From Falsiroseomonas frigidaquae (GTDB lineage: Bacteria; Pseudomonadota; Alphaproteobacteria; Acetobacterales; Acetobacteraceae), in contig NZ_JAAVTX010000012.1 in assembly GCF_012163145.1 (NCBI RefSeq), positions 1-51,122 of the forward strand: DNA of 51,122 nt. Reading direction: 5' to 3'. A program made the position numbers and the translations under genes. Under the pieces are notes generated by a model. It did not search any database. It was given only the letters and a program-made list of their open reading frames with translations, and was not told the origin of the DNA. Within the stretch, counting starts at the first letter, position 1, and every line of letters begins with the position of its first letter. Positions 17,610 to 25,867 of this stretch are shown in pieces.

Positions 17610-19982
17610 TCAGTGGGCTGGCATGAGCTTCGCATCAGACGCGACGGACGGCGTATCCGAATTTGAATTCGGTGCCGCCTCCGGGCCCAGGATCAGCTCC
17701 CGGCAGACCGCCAGATTTTCCTGCGTAATCGTCCAGAGCCGCTGTTGTGCCGCATCGACCGTCGCCGCGGCACGCTGCTCGTCATTGAAGATGTCGCGGC
17801 AGGCCTGAAGTGCCTGCTCCCCGAAACCTGGCTGCGAAATATCGGCGCCCCATTCGCGCAGCTTCGTGTCGTCGAGGAAATACCCCATCTTCGGATGCGA
17901 GATCAGGCTGACGATAGGCGTGCCACATCCGAACGGAATCATTGAGGCATGGCCTCGCATTCCGACGACGACGGAGGGCGCGGAATAGGCCGCCAGAATC
18001 TCCGCGACCGACATGTCGTACAGCCGGCGGCATGGCAGATGAATCCGCTCCGCCGAAGCGATGTCGATGAGGAACTCCTCGTCCAACACCGTATGGGCAT
18101 AGAAGATCACCTCCCGCTCCGCGCTCAGGCCGCGGATCAGGTGCGCCATCTCGGCCAGGAATGCGGCATAGCTCTGCCCGAACCTCGCATCCTTGCGGTC
18201 GTAGGCGCAGTTCAGGGCGACGAACCCGCCAGGACTCCGCGCCGGGACCAGGTCCGGCAGAAGATGGCGAGTGACGGTGGTTGGGCAGGGCTGGAAGACC
18301 AGCTTCTCATGGAGGTGCGAGGGCAGGCGCTTGCGCAGCTGGCGGATCGAACCGTGGTTGCGAATACCGACGAAGCCGGCCTTCTGCACGAGAAGCGCGA
18401 GGCTTCGGTCGAACCCGGGGGAGAACCTGTCCTTGCCGAAGAAGACGTTGTAGCCCACGGCAAACAGGATCAGCGGCGTCTGCATCGCGCGCAGTGAGGC
18501 ATCCGCGACGTTCCATTGCCAGCCGGACACCAGATTGGCCGCAGTGTCCGGGATGAACAGGCCGCCGCCACCAACCACGACGGCATTCGTCCCAGCCGCT
18601 GCCTGGACCTGTTCCGGGCCAAAGGATTGATGCGCGTGATGGCCCTCCCAGACGGAGGGACCGACCGCATGCGTCAGCGCCCAACGGACGCTTTCAGGCA
18701 CCAGGTAATCGCCGGCATTGCCCTTCGGTGTCATGTAGAAGGCCACATGGGTCAGGCGTGGCTGTCCCGGCGTGCTTGGCATGGCGCGGCCCTGTGCAAG
18801 CCGGCTGGAGACGTCGATGCGCTCGCCCAGCTTCTGCACCCGCCGCTCGATCGGATCCAGCCGGCGTGCCGCCTCGACACTCTCGCGCGCGAGATCCAGC
18901 TTGCCGTCGATCCAGTGCAGTTCTGCCCGTTCGGCCAGCACGCGGACCTTGAGGCCCGGATCGGCCAGTCCAGGATGGCGCAGCCAACGTTCGGATTCCG
19001 CGAAGCGCCCCCGCACCCTGGCCTCGATGCCCTTGTAGAGAAGGATGTTGGACAGCCGTTTGCCCGGCCGTAGCGTATCCCGCCCCACAATGACGTCGAT
19101 CAGGTCATAGCGTCCGAAACGGATGGCCAGGGCTGCGCCTTCCGCCGCGGTCTCCCGGTCGTAGGGCAGGCCCGCGAGCCTGCTGGCGATGAAGGGCATC
19201 AGGAAATCAGGGTCGCCCTTGTCGCCGTGCCGCTGCACGTAGTCGGACCACAGCTTCTGTGGCGCGACGTTGAGAGCGTGCCAGCGCGCCTCGGCCTTTT
19301 CATAACCGACCTCGGTACCGGCCCAAGGCTTGACCGGCCCGGTGAAATGCAGAATGCGGACCGATTTCGGAACGAGCTTTGCCCGGATGCGTCGCTTGAC
19401 GAAGTTGAAGGACTCATCGAGGCGCGTGAAGTTGCCGTCGAGATGGGCCGAAAGGATCCCCTGGTCGTGCTTGTCCAGCTCATAGGCGCCACTGCGGCCG
19501 AGCCGGCATAGCGCCTCAAAGGCACTCCGCCCACGCACCTTGCGCGGCAACACGAGGAGCCCGCTGTTCAGCTTGGTTCCGTCTGGATTGTCGTAGAAGG
19601 AGGGCACGGCGCACACATTGGAGTTGTGGGTCGCCAGCTCGCCAATGCTGCCGAGCACGATCATGTCCGTATCGAGCGTGATGACCGTATCGTAGTCGTG
19701 GATCAGGAAGGCCTCGAGAATATAGTAGGCCTTTTCCACGAGGTAATTGCCGCGGTCACCGCGGACAAAATCCGAATAGAGCGTTTTGTCCACAGCCTTG
19801 TAGGTCACCGGCGGATATATCTCGGCAATCGACTTCAGAGACTGCGCATCCAGCCCGTCGTGCAGCACGACGAACGGAAACAGGCTGTCGCTGCTGTTGG
19901 CCACGAGACTTTTCAGGAGGGTCAGAAACCCAGGCATGTAGGTCTGGTCGACGAAGGAACAGTAACAAACGCTGCGCGCCAT
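17610..19982 (-). CDS. GT8 glycosyltransferase - polysaccharide pyruvyl transferase fusion
   Basis: This 790-residue protein joins two catalytic domains. Residues 1-270 are a GT8-type transferase with D104-T-D106 in a VITLDTDMIVL stretch and an ILHFTGPVKPW motif near residue 210. Residues about 405-745 are a polysaccharide pyruvyl transferase: GNAGDYLV, VVVGGGGLFIPD, and GMRGHASMIPFGCGTPIVSL near the C terminus. A helical linker (about 280-395) joins them. One chain could add a hexose and then decorate it with pyruvate. It overlaps the upstream GT29 gene (TGATG), so the two are coupled. Confidence 0.85.
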   Translation of the reverse strand: MARSVCYCSFVDQTYMPGFLTLLKSLVANSSDSLFPFVVLHDGLDAQSLKSIAEIYPPVTYKAVDKTLYSDFVRGDRGNYLVEKAYYILEAFLIHDYDTVITLDTDMIVLGSIGELATHNSNVCAVPSFYDNPDGTKLNSGLLVLPRKVRGRSAFEALCRLGRSGAYELDKHDQGILSAHLDGNFTRLDESFNFVKRRIRAKLVPKSVRILHFTGPVKPWAGTEVGYEKAEARWHALNVAPQKLWSDYVQRHGDKGDPDFLMPFIASRLAGLPYDRETAAEGAALAIRFGRYDLIDVIVGRDTLRPGKRLSNILLYKGIEARVRGRFAESERWLRHPGLADPGLKVRVLAERAELHWIDGKLDLARESVEAARRLDPIERRVQKLGERIDVSSRLAQGRAMPSTPGQPRLTHVAFYMTPKGNAGDYLVPESVRWALTHAVGPSVWEGHHAHQSFGPEQVQAAAGTNAVVVGGGGLFIPDTAANLVSGWQWNVADASLRAMQTPLILFAVGYNVFFGKDRFSPGFDRSLALLVQKAGFVGIRNHGSIRQLRKRLPSHLHEKLVFQPCPTTVTRHLLPDLVPARSPGGFVALNCAYDRKDARFGQSYAAFLAEMAHLIRGLSAEREVIFYAHTVLDEEFLIDIASAERIHLPCRRLYDMSVAEILAAYSAPSVVVGMRGHASMIPFGCGTPIVSLISHPKMGYFLDDTKLREWGADISQPGFGEQALQACRDIFNDEQRAAATVDAAQQRLWTITQENLAVCRELILGPEAAPNSNSDTPSVASDAKLMPAH

Positions 19983-21610
19983 CAGACTACTCCTGCCGTC
20001 TCGAGATAGTTTCTACCGCTGGCTTCCGTTGTTTCGACTGGATCCGCGAGCCCGGCCGCATCTGCCTCGACCTCACCGGCCGCCAAGGGCACGGCCTCGT
20101 CGAGCGCCACGCCGGCTACTTCCTCAGCTTCGTCAACAGCTTCGGGGTCAGGCATCGCCACGGCGACCGCTTCCGGCTCTCGCACCGCGATGGAGCGGGT
20201 GATGCCGTCATGTGAAATCTGGCGTTGCAGGATCCATAGCTCCTCGTCGGAGACGTTATGCGCCTCAGCCAGCGGCAGCGCCTCCGCCTCGGGGACCCGC
20301 AGAATTCCTTCGCGATAGAAATCGAAGCCGACCAGGTTGATCTCCCCGCAGACGCCGAGGAAATGCAGCAGGCGCAGCATGTTGAAGCCGCTGGTCGGCA
20401 GACCCAGTCCGGAGCGATCATTGACCAGCTTCGCATCCCGCACCGGCCAGCGCATCGAGATGTCGCCGACAAAATCCTGGGCACTCGGCGTGATCGACGT
20501 GCGCATAAAGATGCGCCAGGCCTTCGGATCTCCCGAGAAAATCAGCCGCAGATGAACCGGCACCTCGAGGTTGAAGCTGTGCTTGTGGATCGCTGCGTGG
20601 ATATCAGTTCGGGCGCCGGTGTCTTCCGGGATGATGGCGAAGGAATTGAAGCGGACCACAATGTCGTGGCCGTCGATGAAGGCGCCCATGCCGGAGCCAC
20701 GCAGGGCACCGGAATTCGCTACCAGGCAGACGCGCTTGCCGAATACGTATTCCCGCAGATCGTACAAATTGAAGGCGCGAAATGGCACCCGCGGGATCTG
20801 GTCGGGCGAATGCTTCTCACGAAGTGCGCATAGGGCACGTGTGATAGCCAAGCTGATTTCCGTTTCCTTCGCCGCCCAGGCTATGTCGGAAATCTCTGCG
20901 GCAAACTCGATCAGCTGGTCGTCGGACATTGCGTCAACGGCCATGCCGCAGAAATAAGCCGCCGCTTCATGGTCCCCGAGCCCCTGCGCCTCCTGCACGC
21001 GAGCCCAAAGGCCAACCGCTCTCCCATTTGGGGTCTTGCGCGGCACCTTCCGGCTTCCCAACGTGCGCACCGTCCGCGCGAGCTGCAGACGCAGCGCCGT
21101 CTCCTGCTGGACCGAGATGAGCAGGTTGTTGGCCGCATCGGCTACGCCACCAGGCCCCGAATCCAGCACGATCCGCAGGTGCTGAACGATCCGTTCATTC
21201 TCAGCCGGCCGGGCCAAGGACTGGGCCATGCCCCAATTGGCGGCACGCGAGTTCGGGTTCAGCGCCAGCGCACAGCCATAGAGCGCGAGCGCGGCATCCT
21301 GCGCCTTGGCGCGCAGTGCGAGCACGCCGCATTCCAGCAGGCGCTCGAATAGCCTTTTGCTTTCGAAGCGGACCTGCGGGCCGATTGTGCCGGGGCTGCG
21401 TTGCGCCAGGGTCTGGTAGGTTGCCGTGATGTCCTTGGAAAGAAGCAGCTTCTGCCTCTCCAACGAGCGCCATACTTTCAGATCAGCCGTCTCGGGCCGG
21501 GTCCGGGCCTCCGGCTGCATCGCATTTGCCGCCCAGGCAAGAAGTGGCACCAATCTGGTCAATCCCGAATTGGTCGGCGCGTCAGGCGCAGTAGGTGCTT
21601 CAAGGTCCAC
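19982..21610 (-). CDS. GT29 sialyltransferase-like protein with helical N terminus
   Basis: The start chosen is GTG 21610, because AAGGAG lies 7 bases ahead; this gives 542 residues (an upstream in-frame start at 21736 lacks such a site). Residues about 1-290 are helical, TPR-like. Residues 294-460 carry the marks of family GT29: sialylmotif L (VANSGALRGSGMG...GHDIVVRFN, residues 297-322), sialylmotif S (PTSGFNML...GFDFY, about 405-431), and an H451-x4-E456 motif VS. GT29 enzymes use CMP-sialic acid, are best known from animals and are less common in bacteria. Donor supply from neuB/neuA is the obvious inference; Kdo or another CMP-sugar is possible. Confidence 0.85.
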   Translation of the reverse strand: MDLEAPTAPDAPTNSGLTRLVPLLAWAANAMQPEARTRPETADLKVWRSLERQKLLLSKDITATYQTLAQRSPGTIGPQVRFESKRLFERLLECGVLALRAKAQDAALALYGCALALNPNSRAANWGMAQSLARPAENERIVQHLRIVLDSGPGGVADAANNLLISVQQETALRLQLARTVRTLGSRKVPRKTPNGRAVGLWARVQEAQGLGDHEAAAYFCGMAVDAMSDDQLIEFAAEISDIAWAAKETEISLAITRALCALREKHSPDQIPRVPFRAFNLYDLREYVFGKRVCLVANSGALRGSGMGAFIDGHDIVVRFNSFAIIPEDTGARTDIHAAIHKHSFNLEVPVHLRLIFSGDPKAWRIFMRTSITPSAQDFVGDISMRWPVRDAKLVNDRSGLGLPTSGFNMLRLLHFLGVCGEINLVGFDFYREGILRVPEAEALPLAEAHNVSDEELWILQRQISHDGITRSIAVREPEAVAVAMPDPEAVDEAEEVAGVALDEAVPLAAGEVEADAAGLADPVETTEASGRNYLETAGVV

Positions 21611-21837
21611 GCGAATCTCCTTGGAATAAGGCGTCCGCGCATAGACTTGGCTTGTCGAACGCGGCAGCCCTGACGGCACATGACATTTTTTGTGGGTTCT
21701 GCAGGCGCAACCCAGGAAGCAAGCTACATGCCGCATCGGCAGAAATTAAAATTGGTCGATTGAGACAAATAATCCCAAACTCGGCCCGGTCGTAAATGTG
21801 AGCGACTGCCGCTGCTATCAACGACTCGCCGTTCTAA

Positions 21838-22704
21838 TCATGTGGCGTTCACTGGTTGCTGGGTGGACATCCTATTCGCGGCCTCCGCATCCAGCTTGCG
21901 AAGCCAGATAATGAGATCACGCAAATCGGGACGCGGCAGCATGTTGATAATTTCGTTGAAAAGTTTGCTGTTTGATGCCGATGCAAGATCAAAGGCAATA
22001 TCACCATCCTGATCGGCTTTACTGGTGAGTTCTGCCACCAGCCTCTGCACCCGGGCCGGATCGTTCGCATTACACAAGAAAGGCAGGATTGTGCTGTGGC
22101 TGGACATCGGGAGCGGCTCCAGCATGACCCGACCTTTGCCGAGCGAGTGAATGGCCTTGGCGTCGAATCGGTTACGGTTTCCGTACATGACGAGCCAGCA
22201 GAGGTTTGCTTGCCCTTCGATCAAGGGTGCGGTGCCAAACTCCTTCAGGTCGGCCTCTAAGTCATTGTTTCCCTTCTTGGCGCTCGCGATCATCTTCTTG
22301 TAGCTAAGGTAGGGGATATGCGGGTTCGGCGGCCAGACGTAAGTTTGCGGGCTGAAGACCACGGCCCTGAAGTGCGTGCAAGGTAATTCTGCGGCAAGCC
22401 GGGCGGAGAGCATCAACGAGCCGAACCCCCCCTTGCTCGAGCCAACCAGAAATACGAAGCGGAATCCGTTCTCCACCACAAACGTCTTCAACGCGCGCAG
22501 TAATTCGCTTGCGCCACGCACGTAATAACTGTCGTTATTGTCGGAAATGTCGAGGGTCGTGAAAGAAAAGTCCACGCTTCCCAGCGAAAACTTGCGCCGC
22601 GCGGATAAATTCAGAACCAGAGAGTCCGTCAGGGGACCGTCTCGGAGAGAAAAGGAAAAATAGGCGCGGCTTTTATCTTCGAGTGGAATTTCAGAGATCG
22701 GCAC
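21838..22704 (-). CDS. Alpha/beta hydrolase-like protein
   Basis: The 288-residue protein has a nucleophile elbow V-G-S-S-K-G-G near residues 86-92 and a late SSHST stretch that may carry the catalytic His, as in alpha/beta hydrolases of glycan loci. It resembles the hydrolase half of the 2237-3415 protein. The start is GTG 22704 with GAGAAGGGA ahead. Codon use and GC are lower than in the plasmid core. It leads the minus-strand group, with 227 bases between it and the GT29 gene start. A role in deacylating the glycan is inference. Confidence 0.65.
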   Translation of the reverse strand: MPISEIPLEDKSRAYFSFSLRDGPLTDSLVLNLSARRKFSLGSVDFSFTTLDISDNNDSYYVRGASELLRALKTFVVENGFRFVFLVGSSKGGFGSLMLSARLAAELPCTHFRAVVFSPQTYVWPPNPHIPYLSYKKMIASAKKGNNDLEADLKEFGTAPLIEGQANLCWLVMYGNRNRFDAKAIHSLGKGRVMLEPLPMSSHSTILPFLCNANDPARVQRLVAELTSKADQDGDIAFDLASASNSKLFNEIINMLPRPDLRDLIIWLRKLDAEAANRMSTQQPVNAT

Positions 22705-23084
22705 AGCAGTCCCTTCTCACTTGAGATCGCGCCCAGGCAGAAGCTCAGTTGAACGACTTCGACTGGCTTTCAAAGCAGTGGATACTTAGTCGGGGTTGAC
22801 AGATTTTATTATAGAGCAGCGCCGGCGGGATTGGCAAAGGGCGCGTCGGGCAGCGTCGGCAGGGCATGCGGGGCGCCAGGGAGGCCCCGGAACTCGTCGT
22901 CGTCCGCGAGCTCGACGTGCCACCGTCTGGGCAAGCGGGACGTCGAGGCGCGCCAGCGAGGAGATCATCCGCGTCAGCTCACCAGCCCGCTTGCGCTGCG
23001 GTCGCCTCAAGCCTGCCTGCAATCCGCACGAGGCTGGGAGGCGCTACCGTGACCTCCGATTCGCGCTCCGCATCCTCCACGATT
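22705..23084. other. Origin-proximal non-coding stretch
   Basis: About 380 bases upstream of the iterons. No reading frame here has convincing protein character. A minus-strand frame (22786-23022) contains a few plausible helices but no recognisable family and no good start. It probably belongs to the replication region or holds a decayed gene end. Confidence 0.4.
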
Positions 23085-23207
23085 TATCCCGTGGGGTCTT
23101 ATGACGCCGGCTCCCTTATCCACAGAACATCCGAGTCGTCCCGTGGGGTCTATCGACACGGCACTGTGGGGTCTTGTGGCGCGAATCGGGGTTATCCCGT
23201 GGGGTCT
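23085..23207 (+). repeat. Iterons upstream of repA (oriV)
   Basis: Four direct copies of GTGGGGTCT occur at 23091-23099, 23143-23151, 23166-23174 and 23199-23207, three of them preceded by CCC. The second continues into ATCGACAC, as do related copies beyond repA (24462 and 24543), so the full unit is probably about 17 bases. A partial reversed copy (AACCCCACAC) is at 23261-23270. An AT-rich stretch at 23215-23250 follows and could be the melting region. These are the expected binding sites for the RepA encoded just downstream. Confidence 0.8.
23116..23124 (+). promoter_or_regulatory. DnaA box
   Basis: TTATCCACA, an exact match to the strong DnaA box consensus, lies between the first and second iterons. 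With the iterons and the AT-rich stretch it marks this as the replication origin. Confidence 0.75.
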
Positions 23208-23328
23208 CCCGACGACTCTACTAGTAAGACTCAAATACTCTTCAAATAGCCCTGTCGCCTAACCCCACACTTGACCAAGCCGGTCACCAGCCTTCACCTT
23301 GGACGGAGGATCATCGTAGGAACGGACC

Positions 23329-24270
23329 ATGGGGGAACTACACCGGCTGGTCCTGCTGCACGGAAAAGAAAAGGCTCGGGAAATGGTCCCGGCCAAACAG
23401 CGCATGCTCGTCGATATCGCGGCCGAGGTTCTCTGCGACGACGCCCAACGCCTCGGCATCACATACTCAGGATTCTGCCTCACCGGGTTTCCGCACAAGA
23501 AGCTCGGGGATGACGAGGTGTGGGAGAAGCGCGGGCACAACGTTACTCTGCTGGTCGAGCCGGGGCGCCTGAGAATGGGCCCGGGACCAGCAACGCTGTT
23601 CGGCGTTCCATATGGCGCCCGTGCGCGGATGATCCTGATCTATCTGCAGACACAGGCCATCCGCACGGGCAGCCGCGAAGTCAGGCTCGGCGGCTCGATG
23701 CGCGACTGGATGGGACGCATGGGGATGTCCGTGGGCGGTGAGTCCGCGCGCGCCCTCCGCGATCAGGCCCGGCGGATCAGCGCCTGCTCGATCAAGTTCT
23801 TCTGGACCACCGCCGACGCCAATGGCCGTGCTCAAGACGGCTTTGAGAGGGGCGCGATCGTCCGCAGCGGGCTCTTCTTCCGCGAAGACGACACCAGCGG
23901 GCAGTCCAGCCTGTTCGAAGACGTCGTGACGCTTGACGAGACCTTCTACAAGGCCCTCCGCGACCATCCCGTGCCGTTGCTGGAAAGCGCCATACGCCGG
24001 CTCAAGGAGCGCTCCATGGCGCTCGACGTCTACATCTGGCTTGCCTATCGCCTGCATGTGCTGGAGCGCACCACCCCCATCGGCTGGACCTCGCTGCATG
24101 CGCAGTTCGGCGGCGGCTTCAAGCACATCCGGCAGTTCCGCCCGCAATTCCTGGACGCGCTTTCGGCCGCGACGGCAGCCTACCCGGAAGCGAATATCAG
24201 CCTGTCCGAGACCGGCCTCACACTCAATCCCTCGCGCCCGCCCGTCCTGAAGATAGCCGGAGTGTCGTAA
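23329..24270 (+). CDS. repA: Plasmid replication initiator RepA
   Basis: The 313-residue protein resembles the 'plasmid encoded RepA' family (RepA_C, PF04796) of proteobacterial plasmids. It has the conserved YSGFCLTGFPHKKL segment near residues 45-58, a VPYGARARMILIYLQTQAI helix region near 92-110, and a C-terminal segment with ALDVYIWLAYRLH near 228-240 that resembles a winged-helix initiator domain. It would bind the iterons found on both sides of its gene and open the origin with DnaA. It is the only initiator seen on the replicon. The start ATG 23329 has a weak purine-rich site (AACGGACC), and translation may be kept low. Confidence 0.87.
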   Translation: MGELHRLVLLHGKEKAREMVPAKQRMLVDIAAEVLCDDAQRLGITYSGFCLTGFPHKKLGDDEVWEKRGHNVTLLVEPGRLRMGPGPATLFGVPYGARARMILIYLQTQAIRTGSREVRLGGSMRDWMGRMGMSVGGESARALRDQARRISACSIKFFWTTADANGRAQDGFERGAIVRSGLFFREDDTSGQSSLFEDVVTLDETFYKALRDHPVPLLESAIRRLKERSMALDVYIWLAYRLHVLERTTPIGWTSLHAQFGGGFKHIRQFRPQFLDALSAATAAYPEANISLSETGLTLNPSRPPVLKIAGVS

Positions 24271-24550
24271 GACCCCACAGCACGGGGACGATCGAAACGA
24301 TCGTTCGATCGGTTCTGCAAATCCCCCAGGGCTGATCCAGCCGCCACGATCGTTGGCGCACACGCCCGGTCGCAGAACGCCACCGCAGGCCGCCCCTGCC
24401 GCCGCAGCGGTACCACTCGGAAAGCTCCGGCTGTGAGCCCAGACCTGCGAGTGGGACGGGTGTGGGGTCTGTCGACAGGCAGGCCTGCAGCGCCTGGCCG
24501 CACGCGTCCGACATATGGCGCGAACCCGGCTGCGCAGCGGGTGTGGGGTT
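24270..24550. repeat. Iteron copies downstream of repA
   Basis: A reversed iteron core (AGACCCCAC) overlaps the end of repA at 24270-24278. Forward copies lie at 24462-24470, joined to the perfect palindrome CTGTCGACAG (24469-24478), and at 24543-24550 (GTGGGGTT followed by AATCGACAC). The 24271-24631 gap has no gene; besides these it holds the palindrome at 24289-24311. The copies may titrate RepA for copy-number control. Confidence 0.7.
24289..24311. repeat. 23-base palindromic element after repA
   Basis: CGATCGAA and TTCGATCG form perfect 8-base arms around ACGATCG, so the hexamer CGATCG occurs three times in 23 bases. No T-run follows. It could be a repA mRNA stem-loop or a protein-binding site of the origin. 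Confidence 0.5.
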
Positions 24551-24631
24551 AATCGACACCCTCGGTCAGGGTGAGCGTTCCCGTAGGAGGGCAGAACCGC
24601 ACCAAACCTCCCAGGCTCCAGTCGCCCTCCT

Positions 24632-25867
24632 TCAGGCGCGGACCAGCCCTCGCATTGCCGGCGCATCCGGGCTGCTGGGGAAGGCGCGGGCCACCGCGGC
24701 CTCCGGCAGGCGCAGATGATCCCGCAGCAGGCCCTTGGCGACGCTGCGGAGGTCCTGTGTGGGCATCAGGTCCCGGTTCTCGAACAGCCGATTCTCGGCC
24801 AGCCCCGGCCAATCCGCCACCACGCGGCCGCCGGCGACGGCACCGCCAGCCAGGAAGGCGACGCCGCCGGTCCCATGATCCGTGCCCATGTTGCCGTTGA
24901 CGCGCGCGGTACGGCCGAACTCGGTCACCACCAGCACGGCAGTACGCGCCCAATGCTCGCCCAGGCTGTCCCGAAGCTGTCCCAGCCCATCATCCAGCGC
25001 CCGCAACGGACCCAGGATGCGGGTTTTCTGCCCGAGATGCGTGTCCCAGCCGCCGAGCTCCAGCGCCGCCACGCGCGGCCCGCCCGGCTCCGCCATCAAC
25101 CGTCCGGCGATGCCAGCGAGGCGGGCGAAGGTGACACGCTCGCGGTTGGTCTCGGAATCACCCAGCGCCTGCGCCGCGAAGCCGCGGCCCCGCATCCCTT
25201 CGGCAAAGCTTGGGCCGAGGCGCGGATCGGCCTGCTGCAGCGCCGCAAGCCGGTACATCAGCTCCGCCGCAGGCCGGTCCAGCCCCGGCGGGGCATAGGC
25301 GCCGACCGGGACGGAGCCGCGCAGCAGCAGCGGTACGCCGGTGCCCACAGCAAGCCCGGTGCGCGCCTGTTCGCCCGGCGGCAATGCCTGCAGGGCACGG
25401 TTCAGCCAGCCGCTGGCCAGGCGCTGGCCACTGCCGGATTCCAGCAGATCCTGCGCCTCGAAATGGCTGCGGCTGCGATAGGGGCCGGCGACCGCATGCA
25501 GCACCAGGGCCTGGTTCGCCGTGAACATCGCATGCAGATTGGCCAGCGCCGGATGCAGTCCAAACATGCCGCCGAGGTCCAGCAACCTTTCCTCGGCTCC
25601 CGGTTCCTGCGCCGATTCCTGTCCCGGTTCCGGCAGCGCCAGCGGGCCACGCAGTGCTGCGAGCCCAGGGTCGCCATAGGGCTGCACCGCATACAGCCCA
25701 TCCAGCGCGCCGCGCAGCAGCACCACGACCAGCCGCCGGTCCCCCGGTGCCTGGCCGAAGGCGAGGCGGGACCGCCCGGCCGCGAAGCTGGCGCCAAGGC
25801 CGAGCAGCAGGCCGCGGCGGCCGATGCGGAAATGGGCGTGCGGGGTGTCGCACCTGGGCTGGCTCAT
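24632..25867 (-). CDS. DUF1501 domain protein, Tat-exported
   Basis: The start ATG 25867 gives 411 residues with a twin-arginine signal (RIGRRGLLLGLG, near residues 14-25). The rest fits DUF1501, a family related to the alkaline phosphatase/sulfatase fold: VVVLLRGALDGLY near the start, ALELGGWDTH in the middle, and VVTEFGRTARVNGNMGTDHGTGG toward the end. The protein is probably periplasmic and its substrate is unknown. It overlaps the upstream DUF1800 gene by ATGA; these two families almost always occur as a pair. It sits between the origin and the kds genes with no clear link to either. Confidence 0.88.
   Translation of the reverse strand: MSQPRCDTPHAHFRIGRRGLLLGLGASFAAGRSRLAFGQAPGDRRLVVVLLRGALDGLYAVQPYGDPGLAALRGPLALPEPGQESAQEPGAEERLLDLGGMFGLHPALANLHAMFTANQALVLHAVAGPYRSRSHFEAQDLLESGSGQRLASGWLNRALQALPPGEQARTGLAVGTGVPLLLRGSVPVGAYAPPGLDRPAAELMYRLAALQQADPRLGPSFAEGMRGRGFAAQALGDSETNRERVTFARLAGIAGRLMAEPGGPRVAALELGGWDTHLGQKTRILGPLRALDDGLGQLRDSLGEHWARTAVLVVTEFGRTARVNGNMGTDHGTGGVAFLAGGAVAGGRVVADWPGLAENRLFENRDLMPTQDLRSVAKGLLRDHLRLPEAAVARAFPSSPDAPAMRGLVRA

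Noticed and set aside
22786-23022. Small minus-strand protein gene by the origin
   Set aside because: No family match, no ribosome-binding site, Arg-rich composition; treated as non-coding.
23091-23207. CRISPR array
   Set aside because: Repeats are only about 9-17 bases, irregularly spaced, lie beside repA and have no cas genes; they are iterons.
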